From the NCBI RefSeq assembly GCF_000143415.4, contig NW_003314398.1, forward strand, positions 28,134 through 92,133: DNA of 64,000 bases, read 5' to 3'. Position 1 is the first letter of the stretch; each line of letters opens with the position of its first letter. Made by a program: the position numbers and the translations under genes. Origin of the DNA: Selaginella moellendorffii. Lineage: Eukaryota; Streptophyta; Lycopodiopsida; Selaginellales; Selaginellaceae. This document shows, piece by piece, positions 8,921 through 19,580 of the stretch. Under the pieces are notes generated by a model. The model saw only the letters and a program-made list of their open reading frames with translations, had not been told where the DNA came from and searched no databases.

Positions 8921-11900
8921 TTGCGAGCGAAATGTTTGATGCCTGGGACGCAATGCGCGAGGCGCGGGGCCAGGGAATGCTTGGCTCGAGCTCGATCGCA
9001 GCAGGCATCGCAACGGGGCGGAGGAGGAGGTGGAAGGGCAAGCGCTGGCGAGGAGGTGAATCTTGTCGAGCAGCAGCGTGGCTTGATCGCCGCGCTCCAG
9101 GAATGCAAGCAGTCTAGGGATCTCCAGCGAGGTCGCAGGCTGCCTCGAGAGCGGCGGCGGCGTTGTGCGTAGCATCTACGTCGCGACGACGCTGGTGGTT
9201 ATGTATGCTCGATGCGGCAGCATGGAGGAAGCCCGGCAGGTTTTCGACGGGATGAAATCCAGGAATGTGGTGTCGTGGACGGCTTTGATCCTCGGCTATG
9301 TGGAGAATGGAAGAAGTGAGACTGGCTTGGAGCTGTTCGAAAGGATGGAGAGGGAAGGGTGTAGAGCCGATGCTCGGACTTTCGTGGCCGGGATCATGGC
9401 CTGTGGGAATCTGGCAGCCAAGGAAGGTGGTCAGGGGAATTCGTTAAGCGATGGAAGAGTTCTAGCAGGCAAAGAAGATGCTTCTTCTGGAAGAGTTCTA
9501 GCAGGCAGAGAAGAAGGTTCTCCTGGAAAAGTTCTAGCAGCCAGAGAAGATGGTTCTTCACGGGAAAAGTCTTGGCGGGATGAGAAAGATGTGAAGAAGA
9601 GGATCAAGTTACAAGCTCTGGAAAGAGGGAGAGAGATGCATCGACGAGCTGCCGAGGCTGGCTGCGAGATGAACTTGTTCGTGGCGAATACTCTGGTGGA
9701 CATGTACTCGCGGTGTGGGAGCCTGGTCAATGCTCGAGCAGTGTTTGAGAGGATGCCGTGTCACAGCTTGGTCTCGTGGACGGCACTTATCCAGGGTTGT
9801 GTGGAGAATGGAGAAGAAGAGAGAGCGCTGGAGCTCTTTTCACGAATGCAAGAGTCGCGAGGAGGGTCTTTGCCGGATGCTCAAACGTTTGTGGCCGTTC
9901 TCGTGGCGTGTTCTGCTCTGGCAACGAAAGAGAAAGACATATCCACCAGCAGCAGCAGCAGCAAAGAGAGGAAAGCTTTTTTGAAAGAGAAGGCGCTGGA
10001 AACAGGACTGGTGCTTCATTCCGAGGCCGAGAAAGCTGGGGTCACCTCCAACATCTTTGTGGCAAACAAGCTTGTGGATATGTACTCCAAGTGTGGTGCG
10101 AGAAGAGCTTTTGACAGGATGGCTTTCCACGACGTTGTGACTTGGACGTCTCTCATCCTGGGATATGTAGAAAGCGGAGAAGCAGCATTGGGACTGGAAC
10201 TCTTTGATCTCTTGGTGACATCTCAGCAGATTTTTCGAGATCCTCGGTTCTTCGTGGCCTGTGCTAGTTTGGTGGAGACGAGCAAGGCTGACTGCCTGGA
10301 AAGACTGGCTTTTATTCACTCTCAAGCTGGGAAGAGCGGGTGTGACTCGGACATGTTCGTGGCCAGCACTCTGGTGGATTTGTATGCCAAGTGTGGCAGC
10401 ATTGGAAACGCTCGCGGGGTTTTCAATCGGATGCCTCAACGGGACGTGGTTTCCTGGACTTCTCTAGTTCTGGGATATGTGGAGCGAGGCCAGGGGGACA
10501 TGGCTCTGATGCTTTTCTCGGTGAAGGTTGCGTTCCAGACGCTCGGACTTACGTCGCTGCCTTCATGGCTTGTGCGAGCCTGGCCGAGCATAAAGAAGTG
10601 TCACTAGATGGAAGAAAGGTCGAGGCTCTCCAGGAAGGAAAGCGTCTCCACTCGGAGGCTGTGAAGTGTGGCTTTCTCTCGGACAAGGTGGTGGCAAATT
10701 CCCTGGTAGACATGTACGCGCGCTGCGGAAGTATGGTGGAAGCTCGAAAAGTTTTCGACGAGATGCCGAGTCGAGACGTGGTTTCGTGGAATTCACTGCT
10801 GCTAGGATATGTTGTTAACGGGGAGAGTGAAGTGAGTTTGGAGCTGTTCGAGGAAATGCAACGCAAAGGCTGCGATCCGGACGCTCGGACTTTCGTTGCT
10901 GTTTTCAAGGCCTGCGGCAACCTGACATCCGAGAAGGAGGAGTCGAAGGCTGAGTGGCTCAAGCGAGGCAGTGCATTCCATCTTCAAGCTTCTCAGTGCG
11001 AGCTGGATTCTCACATCTTCGTGGCCAATAGTTTGATCGACATGTATGCCAAGTGTGGAAGCTTGGCCGACGCTCGAGCAGTCTTCGACCAAATGCCGCT
11101 CCACGACTTGGTATCCTGGAGCACTGCTCTCCGGCTACGCAGACAGTGGAGAGAGCGAGAAAGCTCTCGAAGTCTACAAGCTCATGCGCAAAGAGGAGAG
11201 CTCCTCGTGCCGGCCAGATGCTCGAACTTTCGTTGAACGTTTTGATGGCCGGATGTGCTTTGCACGGGGAGGAGGAGGCGAGTTTGGAGCTGTTCGAGCG
11301 GATGCTACTCCAGGGCTATGCAGCGAACTCTCGGAGCTTTGTCACGGCACTCAAGGCCTGCTCGAGTCTGGCAGAGAAGGAAGAAGCGATCAAGGGCTCA
11401 CGGGATGGACAGTTTGTGAAGATTGTGGCTTTGGAGAAAGCTATGGCTATACACTCGCAGGCTGAGAGACTTGGCTTGGATGTTTACATGGCCAGCGCAG
11501 TGATCAGTCTATATGCAAGGTGTGGAAGCATCGTGAACGGGCTAAAGGTTTTCGACAGGATGCTGTGCCGTGATCTCGTGATGTGGAACACGATGATTCT
11601 CGGGTGTGCCGAGAACCATGACGCGGAGCTCTCTTTGGAACTGTTCGAGGCGATGAGCAAGCATAGCTGTGAAGCTCCGAATGCTCGAACTTTAGTTGCG
11701 GTGCTCAAGGCATGCGTATATCTGGCCGAGAAAGAAGAAGAAGCGCAGGAGATTTGTGGGAAGAAGATTAGAGTCATGCTGCTCGAGAGAGGCATGGCTT
11801 TGCATGCTCGAGCCAAGGCAACCATGGAACTCAATGGCTTTCTAGCTTGCGCTCTCGTCGAGCTGTACTCCAAAAGTGGGAGCTTGGTGGACAGTATGGC

Positions 11901-13053
11901 CGTGTTCGAAGCTATGGCGCATGATCCAGATGTTACGTTGTGGACTGCTTTGATCACCGGGTGTGCTGACAATGGGGAAGAAGATCTAGCTCTTGAGCTC
12001 TTCTCTCAGATGCAAAGTCATGGAGGTTGTGCACCGGACGCTCATAGTTTTGTAGCGGCAATAAGAGCTTGCGGGTCTAGCTTGGCAGCAGCGAAAGAAT
12101 CCAGGGAGACGAAAGTGCTCGTGTGCGTGGAGAGAGGCATGGCTCTCCACTTCGAAGCTACGAAACAAGGATTTGTTTCGAACAAGTTCCTGGCCAGCGC
12201 TCTATTCGACATGTACGTGAGATGCTCGAGCATGGACGATGCTCGCAGGGTTTTTGCTGCGATCCAGCGTCCGGAGGTGGCAACTTGGAACACACTGCTT
12301 CTGGGATACGTAGAAAGTGGGCAAGGGGAGCTAGCTCTCGAGACTTACGAGCAAATCAAAGCTCGCGGTGGTCTGGAACCGAATGCTTCGACTCTTGGCC
12401 TCGCACTGAGGGCCTGTGGAGTGGCGAGAAGATTGGAAACTGGGAAGAGAGTCCATGGTGAGCTATGCAGGAGAGGCCTTGAAAGCGATGCTGTTCTAGC
12501 AACGTCGCTCATAGATTTCTACGCAAAGTTTGGCAGTCTAGACAACTCTCGCCAAGTCTTCGACTCGGTTTCTACAAGGGACGTGATCACCTGGAACGCA
12601 TTGATAGCAGGATGGAGCAGCCAGGGGAGCTACACGAATTCTCTTGCATTGTTCTACGCCATGCAAGACGAGGATCTAAGGCCCAGCAGTGTCACCTTCG
12701 TCTCGCTTCTCAACGCTTGCAGCCATGCCGGGATGGTTGAGAGGGCGAGGAAGATCTTTCGTGCAATGGAGGAGTCGTCCAAGTTTGCCGTGACGCCTGG
12801 TATCGAGCACTATGGCTGCATGATCGATGTGCTTTGTCGAGCAAACCAGCTCGATGACGCAGTGGCTATGGTGCGAGGCATGCCTGTGGAAGCCAATGCC
12901 GTGGCCTGGACGATCATTCTCAACGAGTGCTGGAAGCGGCAAAACTTGGTGGTGGGAGCGCTTGCATTCGACGCACTACAGAGAATGGGTTTTACCACAT
13001 CCTCGGCCTTCACCTTGATGACCAGAACTGAAGGAGCTGGACAAAGTTTATAA
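8921..13053 (+). pseudogene. Large PPR (PLS-type) gene with four frame breaks
   Basis: PPR coding runs through the whole interval but in shifting frames: about 8921-9143, 9150-10517, 10520-11120, 11121-11235 and 11237-13053. At each switch the repeat consensus continues in the next frame, for example GDMALMLFS then GEGCVPDARTYVAAF near 10520, and LVSWS then LLSGYADSGESEKAL near 11122. Small indels best explain this. Inside the segments there are no stops, and the last runs 600 codons. Units alternate P, L and S types (ARTFVA.L.AC, VANSLVDMYAKCGS, RDVVSWN). The 3' end has an E-like stretch (IEHYGCMIDVLCRANQ) but no DYW domain. It is either a very young pseudogene or a gene with assembly errors. 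PPR proteins of this class serve organelle RNA editing. Confidence 0.65.
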
Positions 13054-14080
13054 AGAGACTTCATCTATATCAAACACGTACAAGCAAGCTAGCTGTTTAG
13101 CTGGCGAGCCGATCCACATCATCGTGCAGGCCCTGTTTGATAATCAAAGCTCGAGGTTTGCTTTGTATCGTTCCAACAGGTACTACGAAGAAACTGTTAC
13201 AAGTGGCATCACTTTTGCAAGCCATAGAGACTCTTTTCAGCAGGTACCTTGATTTCTTAGTATTGTGCTTGTTATTCGTCCTTAACTTCTTTATAAAGCG
13301 TAAAGGTGGTGATAGTTTTTCAAGCCCTAATTAAGAGCGCCACTATCTTTGCTCGAGTAGAAATCTTATTTTGTAAGTTTTTTCTTGGCTTAAATTTCAA
13401 TTTCTGGTCTTATAGACTCAGCAGCAAGCTGAAAGAAGAAAAGTCAAAGTGAAACACTGAGCATGAGAATTTCAGTCAATCTGTGATTTTTTATATATGT
13501 TTTGATCTTACAAGAAAAAACAATGCAAGCAAAGATTTGGAGATATACTCTTGTTATTCTCAATTGTCAAAAAAAAAAAAAAGTGGAGTGTGTGCCTGAT
13601 CCAAATTTTAGGCCTTCAAACAAGCCCCCTCCGGAGCAAACGGCAATTATCCGTTTCATTCATTTCCTCCGGCAGCAAATAAAATAATATCAATACGGAT
13701 GGGCTCGCTTGCTAGTACACGGAACCCAATACGAGTTGCGTATACCAAATCTGTTGATGACGCGGCGCCCGCCTTACGCAATCGATTGACGGTTTATTCA
13801 CTCCTTAGATAGATGGACGAGTATTCCTCCCCTGAAAATATTTTAACCTTGATAAGAATGGCTACCAAAATTAGTGTGTTGATTCTTGTTCTTCCTTTCT
13901 AACGAATTCATTTTCTTTGAATCGAATTGGATCAAGGGATTTCTTTTTACTATGCTTGACACATATGTCATGATTAGAGCACGCTTTCTCTCCTATGCTC
14001 GATCGAGTTCAATGCGTGGGTTGATCCGGGCTGAGTCTTGCATCCTGAAAAACTCTGGTCATGGCGTCGATCGATGCTCA
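13054..14080. other. Intergenic region, no gene recognised
   Basis: Just after the PPR stop a shifted frame stays open (LKELDKVYKETSS...) to about 13190, possibly the old C-terminus. The rest is AT-rich with short homopolymers (poly-A near 13570) and no supported gene. Confidence 0.4.
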
Positions 14081-14119
14081 AACTAAAATCTGTTCGTTAA
14101 TCGATGCAGCTCCTTATGC

Positions 14120-14270
14120 GGGATCTTAAGTCCTGGACGTCGATGATAGCCGCTTTTGCTTGCCAATGGAGATTCTCGCCGATCCAAGCATGGTCGCCTA
14201 GAATGCAATGCTAGCTGCGTATATTAGGAATAAGATTGTGTTACAGTCCGAGATGGAGGAAATTTCTACT
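14120..14270 (+). pseudogene. PPR scrap
   Basis: KSWTSMIAAFA near 14128-14160 and, in another frame, MVA-stop-NAMLAAYIRNK near 14189-14235 match PPR S-type helices. The stop (TAG) sits where the consensus has Trp (VAWNAMLAAY). Only about two half-repeats remain. Confidence 0.5.
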
Positions 14271-14608
14271 GCCATGCCTGGATATTAAACCAGCAAAGTC
14301 ATAGTGGAACACAGTAAGCTGGTCCCGCGGTATTGACTCTATCGCCATTATTTTGTCATTCGTTTTTACCAGTCTCCAGTCTAAAAGTAAAGAAATAACA
14401 TCAAGAAAAACTCAGAAAAATCATTTAGAAATCACAGTGTCTTTCTGAGTTCGTCTGAAATAAAATACGCTCCTCTTAGTGTACATATTTAGAGTCAAGG
14501 CTTAAAACAACCAGCAACCACCGTTCCTCTGTCTCTGAAACCACAAGGAGTCCAGAAATAATTTATGCGCATACAAGGTTATTGGATTGAACTCCAAGAT
14601 CCATGACT

Positions 14609-15019
14609 TCAATTCTCTTCTTTAGACAGCTTGCTTATGTCCGAGGCAGCTAAAGACGCCTCCCAATTCTTTCCATCGAAGCACTTGACTTGGACGTCGC
14701 GCAGCGTGCCAGGATCCACACAATGCACAGTCACAGACACCCCGTCGGGAATGGAGCGCGGCTTATAGTAGGAGCAGATCCCACACACCTTGCAAAACAG
14801 ATGCTTGGCCTGGTGCGTCCCAAACGTGTAGAGCGAGAGCCACTCCTCGGATCCGGGCTGAAGCCGAAACCTGGCCTCAGGAACAATGAAACTCGTGCTC
14901 CTTCGCATGGCACAATTGGAGCAATTGCACTCCAACACAACAACGCTGGCCGGGGCGTCCACCTCCCACCGCACGCGACCGCAGTGGCAGCCGCCTTTGT
15001 GTGTCACAAGGCCCTCCAT
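14609..15019 (-). CDS. CENP-V/GFA-fold zinc protein, copy 1
   Basis: A 136-residue single-exon protein that is a single GFA (glutathione-dependent formaldehyde-activating enzyme-like)/CENP-V domain. Zinc ligands appear in GGCHCGRVRWEV (residues about 9-20), CNCSNC (about 31-36) and FCKVCGICSYY (about 75-85). The family binds zinc through these cysteines. Small plant members are usually called centromere protein V-like, but their reaction is not established and glutathione dependence is not proven. The length is complete for the domain. It is the downstream product of a tandem duplication; its twin lies 935 bp away. No signal or transit peptide is seen. Confidence 0.85.
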   Translation of the reverse strand: MEGLVTHKGGCHCGRVRWEVDAPASVVVLECNCSNCAMRRSTSFIVPEARFRLQPGSEEWLSLYTFGTHQAKHLFCKVCGICSYYKPRSIPDGVSVTVHCVDPGTLRDVQVKCFDGKNWEASLAASDISKLSKEEN

Positions 15020-15546
15020 CGCTCTAGATCCACAAACACAAGCTCACTAGATCACTGAATTCTCTATACCCGAGGATAACGCTTTTACGGAATTTCCCAA
15101 CTTTAAGCCATCACAATCACACCTGATTCTAATGCTTAATTGTGAAGGCTCCTCATATAAATCCTACATACCTTCACATTTTAACAACGCTTTGTGGTGC
15201 TTACTTGATTAAAGTGAGACCATTTGGAGGTCCCACTTAAAAAGCTGGTCCCGCAGTATTGACTCTATTGCAATTGTTTTGTCATTCGTTCTTACCAGTT
15301 TCCAGTCGAAAAGTAAGGAAATAACATCAAGAAAAACTCAGAAAAATCATTTAAAAATCACAGTATCTTTCTGAGTTCATCTGAAATAAAACACGCTCCT
15401 CTTAGTGTACATATTCAGAGTCAAGGCTTAAAACAACCAGCAACCACCGGTCCTCTGTCTCTCAAACCACAAGGAGTCCAGAAATAATTTATGCGCATAC
15501 AAAGTTATTGGATTGAACTAATGGCTAATGTCCAAGATCCATGACT

Positions 15547-15954
15547 TCAATTCTCTCCTTTAGACAGCTTGCTTGTGTCCGAGGCAGCAAAAGACGCGTC
15601 ATTCTTTCCGTCGAAGCACTTGACTTGGACGTCGCGCAGCGTGCCAGGATCCACACAATGCACAGTCACAGCCACCACGTCCGGATTGATGCGCGGCTTA
15701 AAGTAGGAGCAAATCCCACACACCTTGCAAAACAGATGCTTGGCCTGGTGCGTCCCAAACGTGTAGAGCGAGAGCCACTCCTCGGAGCCGGGCTGAAGCC
15801 GAAACCTGGCCTCGGGAACAATGAAATGCGTGTTCCTTCGCATGGCACAATTGGAGCAATTGCACTCCCACACAACAACGCTGGCCGGGGCGTCCACCTC
15901 CCACCGCACGCGGCCGCAGTGGCAGCCGCCCTTGTGTGTCACAAGGCCCTCCAT
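15547..15954 (-). CDS. CENP-V/GFA-fold zinc protein, copy 2
   Basis: The 135-residue tandem twin of the gene at 14609-15019. All zinc-ligand motifs are kept (GGCHCGRVRWEV, CNCSNC, FCKVCGICSYF). Differences are scattered: LECN to WECN, RSTSF to RNTHF, SYYKPR to SYFKPR, and loss of one codon near the C-terminus (NWEASLAASD versus NDASFAASD). Both copies are open, so both may be functional. Promoter-proximal sequence is shared only for about 60 bp upstream of the ATG, after which the copies diverge. Expression could therefore differ. Confidence 0.85.
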   Translation of the reverse strand: MEGLVTHKGGCHCGRVRWEVDAPASVVVWECNCSNCAMRRNTHFIVPEARFRLQPGSEEWLSLYTFGTHQAKHLFCKVCGICSYFKPRINPDVVAVTVHCVDPGTLRDVQVKCFDGKNDASFAASDTSKLSKGEN

Positions 15955-16063
15955 CGCTCTAGATCCATAAACACAAGCTCACTAGATCACTGAATTCCCT
16001 ATACCTGAGGATAACGATGCCAAAATGAGAACAGTGTTTACCTATGGACTCTTTTTTTTATCT

Positions 16064-17221
16064 TTAGTATGATGACGCCGACCTCGATCGCGATGAGCAG
16101 TATGAGCTACGTCGGTACGATCGGCCTCGTCGAGGGCTCCGGTAGGGAGAGTAGCCAGGCGACGCTGAGCGTTCCCTTCTGCCACGAGAAGATGGCGAGT
16201 ATCCCCTCCTTGAAGAATGCCTGTACTCGCTGCGTCTCCTTGAGTAGGCTGTGGAAATCAAACATGGAAGTCATCAAAGGGACGTAAGAAAAAAGGAAAA
16301 AAACAGAGGCTTGAGAAGCGAAGGAACTTACAGACTTCTCTCGCACTCCTCACACCGAGGTACTTGCCAGGAGTTGGAGTCCGGGCGCGTTTTCTTTTGG
16401 CCTGCAACATAGAAGCTCATCAATTGATCGAGCTGCTTGTTCAATCAGTTTGGCTAGCTGGTTGGTTGGTTCCGATGATTTGAGACACCAAAACAGCTCT
16501 GGACGAGGGAAATAAGACAAACATAAGAGCATTTCAGAAAGAAGGAAAAAAAAGAAGAAGAAGAAGAAGAGTGTCACATACACGAGGAAGAAAAAAACAG
16601 AAAAGAAAAGGAGAGAAATGTCATTACCACGAGCTCAAAAGATGAATTTTTTGTACCTTTTCCACGGTGATGGAGCGTCCATCCAAGTTGGAGCGATGGA
16701 GGTATTTGATGCACCTGTCGGCATCTTCAACTGTGTCCATCGTCACAAATCCGAAGCCTCGGGACTCTCTAGTAAGAGGATCAGTTACCAGGCAGCATTC
16801 TATAACCTGGTTGTTTCAATCGAAGGAGTGAATAGCCTGGAAAGAAGAAAAAAAAAAACAATAAGTATAGGCTCACCTTGCCTTCCTTGGCAAAGTACTC
16901 TTCGAGCCATGACTCCGTCACTCTCGTCGAAAGCCCAGTCACATACAAGTTGTTACCAGGATTCGCACTAACATCCCGGTCCCTGAGAAGAAGGAAAAAA
17001 AATCAAATCCAAGAGAGAAGAAAATCACAAAGAAAAGAGAATGCTATCGGCATTTTGCCAAAGAAACACACCTGACGGGGCTTCGTGAAAGAGATCGCGG
17101 CGACGAGCTGTATCTGAGAGACGAAGAAACGAGAGGAGATTCTTGCTTCAACAGAGAAGAAAAGAAGAGAAAGACACGCAAATTTCTTTACCTGTTGCGC
17201 TTCGGCGACCTGCCCTGAAAG

Positions 17222-17260
<39 letters not shown>

Positions 17261-17297
17261 TAGAAGCTCAAGGCGAGAGAAAGAACGCAAATACCAT
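16064..17297 (-). CDS. Tra2/SR45a-like SR splicing factor
   Basis: Seven exons join in frame (17297-17295, 17214-17192, 17113-17072, 16982-16877, 16806-16657, 16401-16332, 16248-16064) to 192 residues. Layout: short N-terminal RS segment (GRSPKRNRYSSSPRSLSRSP), one RRM with RNP2 LYVTGLS and RNP1 RGFGFVTM, the linker AKRKRARTPTPGKYLG typical of Tra2 proteins, and a C-terminal RS/RG tail ending SRSASSY. Tra2/SR45a proteins bind purine-rich exonic enhancers and regulate alternative splicing in nuclear speckles. The first coding exon is only the ATG. Intron 1 carries a (GA)n tract. The upstream region holds a TTAGGG triplet. The initiating mini-exon is inferred from splice consensus. Confidence 0.85.
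17228..17257. repeat. (GA)n microsatellite in intron 1 of the SR gene
   Basis: About 14 uninterrupted GA units on the plus strand (CT on the coding strand), placed as part of the polypyrimidine tract upstream of the exon 2 acceptor. Length changes here could affect splicing. Confidence 0.8.
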
Positions 17298-17386
17298 GCT
17301 CGCGAGGCCTAGAAACTCCCTCCAAGAAAAAAACCAAGACGGTGCCCTAGATTTTAAACAAGGGGTGAAAATGAACCTTTTTGCCA

Positions 17387-17406
17387 ACCCTAACCCTAAC
17401 CCTAAC
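17387..17406. promoter_or_regulatory. Telomere-like (TTAGGG)3 motif upstream of the SR gene
   Basis: The plus strand reads AACCCT three times then AAC, i.e. about three TTAGGG units on the coding strand, about 90 bp upstream of the ATG. Telo-boxes of this kind are known promoter or leader elements of plant RNP and translation genes; the role here is inferred. Confidence 0.5.
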
Positions 17407-17520
17407 ATCTGGGATTAGTCGTAATCAATTGGGATTAAGTTAATGTGTTCTTTTCCATAGAAGTGTTTCTTTTTCTTCATATTATAAACTTTCATAAACT
17501 TTATCGAATTCTTTTGTATC

Positions 17521-19285
17521 TCAATTTAAACTAAGAATGTCCGCCACCCTGTACTTCTCTGGGTCTACTAGTGACTTGAACTTGCCGCGGCCATTGAATT
17601 GGGCCGAGCCTTGTAAGCTACCATACAACTTCCCAAAAATCCCGTCCACCAGCAGTAGACTGGGCTGGAAGGAGCTTACCTCAACATTTAGGAAACTAGG
17701 CCTTTCGTAGATTGGCCTGGAGATTTTGAAACTCAGACGAATGCGTTTGGCAACCTCCACTATCACCTGCAACCAAAAAACAGTTAAGCCTTCAACAATG
17801 AAGAACATAAAACCATCACCTCGTTTCTTGTCCGTGAGACCAAGAGATTGTTGGGAAAGTTCCAAGTTGTGGATTCCATAGGCATTTCCATCTGGTAAGG
17901 CAGAGATTTAGCGCCAGAGAACCATGCTTTCACCACAGTAATACCTTGTTAATAACAAGCGTTCCTTGATGCTTGGTGCCACCGTCACTGCTCCAGGAAG
18001 ATAACCACACAGTCTGGTCTCGATAGACAAGCCCGAGTTCCCTGATATACTGCGGAAAAAAAAACGTAACTTCATGAAATAAATAAAAATAAATGAAACA
18101 GTACTCACAGTTGAGCTGCCTGTGGCAGTCATGATCCTCATGTTGAGCTGCAAGTCCCCGTCCCAAATGAGACAATAGCTCTGGTCGGGAGTACCGCGAA
18201 AATCGAATGTTTCACCGTGAGGGCCACGGATATGGGGATCTCCTCGAACTCCCGGCGAAGGTCTCAAAGCAGCGTTGCACGGAGCACAGTCCTCCGAAGC
18301 AACGGTGCCGGAAACGTCGGCCGAACTGGCTCTGCAAACAGTGACGGCGGAGCCACCTTCGGCCATGATGTTTGGACCCTCAAGGCTCCCGGTGTTTTCG
18401 ATGAAGGACGCTCCGCACACGTTGATTGTGCTCTCGTGAGCAGTGGTGGCTCCTCCAAGCTGGAAGAGAGAATAGAGAGTGAGAACTTTGAGACAGCACT
18501 TACAAGCTTACCGAAGCCGAGTTGTTCTCGTAAGTATTGTCCGCGAGGAATCCTGTCGAAGCGGCCAAGAACTCTAAGCCTCCGCCACTGAGACTGGCGA
18601 TGTTGTGACGAAAGGCCGAGCTTCTTATGTCCGCCTTGCTATTCTCAGAGACTCCAACAGCACCGCCAAAGCCAGCGTTGTTTTTCACGAACAGAGACTT
18701 GTAGATGTCGGCCGCACTCCCGTTTCTAACGCCAATAGCACCTCCGGTGGAAAACTGTGAAACCAGCAAATACTCGTTAGTTGAGAAAGCTGGATGGCAA
18801 ATATGTAACTCTTACCATGGCAACTTCATTGTTAATAAAAGCGGCACTATTGACTTCGAGAGTTCCCCCGTCGGAGACGAGAATGGCACCACCGTCGTCG
18901 TTACCGGATTTACCATTCCGGAGCTCCAAGTTGTAGAGCGAGAGCCTTCCGCCCTCGCCTGAGACAGCAAGGTGACGAGACTTGCGCTGGGCATCGATGT
19001 AGCAGCTCGCGTCTTTGCATGACTTTGCATGGCCAGTGAGCGTGACGCACTTCGTGATGGTCGGCAGCTCTTTGGTGATGGTAATGGAGTGGCCCACGAC
19101 GATCCGGCTGCTGGAGCGCAGAGCTTCGATCAGCTCTTGCTCGCTTTTCACGAGTCCTAAGTTGAAAGTACATTGATCAAAAGAAACGCAGAAAAAGAAC
19201 TGTGAAGTTTTGCTTTACCCGAGACAAAAGTTGTAGACGTAGCGAGCAAGAGAGCGCACATCACGGCAGCAAATCGCAGCTCCAT
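17521..19285 (-). CDS. Secreted beta-helix protein with VWD-like GDPH domain
   Basis: Seven exons (19285-19219, 19156-18816, 18754-18512, 18459-18109, 18049-17945, 17891-17820, 17766-17521) join in frame to 474 residues. Residues 1-22 are a signal peptide (ALLLATSTTFVSG). About residues 25-280 show repeated short strands (NLELRNGKS, AFINNEVA, GGAIGVRNGSAADI, NNAGFGGAVGVSENSKADI), as in right-handed beta-helix proteins, with paired cysteines. Then GDPHIRGPHGETFDFRG opens a von Willebrand D-like or root-cap-like domain (YCLIWDGDLQLNMRI) to the C-terminus. Predicted to be extracellular; no catalytic residues of pectinases are obvious. Exon 6 (24 codons) is the least certain. Function unknown; adhesion or cell-wall association is a guess. 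Confidence 0.75.
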
Positions 19286-19580
19286 AGCTCCCAAAGTCGT
19301 AATGCTGCTTGTTCTCTCCAATAGGAGAAGTTCTTACATGAACTATAGATCGACCGAGGCGTGACTTTTCACGAGGAACCACACTCTGGATGAGTGTTTC
19401 AGGTAGCCACAATTATGCTATACCGGCAAGGTGGAATTCCGAAGGCTAGCCACGAGTTCCAACCAATAGGCTTAAGCTCCCAAGTTTTGGTGCTACAAGC
19501 TCTTTTAAGTTGACAAGTTATTCATTCCTGCTGTTACTTATTCTGGAATCAAATGCTTTTGTCAGTTCTTCTTCCAAATA

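Larger units (their letters stand above)
14313..16017. repeat. Tandem segmental duplication, unit about 935 bp
   Basis: AGCTGGTCCCGC(A/G)GTATTGACTC recurs at about 14311 and 15245, and the two following segments stay alignable through the coding regions to the shared string GAGGATAACG near 15072-15081 and 16011-16018. Each copy holds one CENP-V/GFA-fold gene with its own downstream region. The copies differ by scattered substitutions and small indels. Confidence 0.85.
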
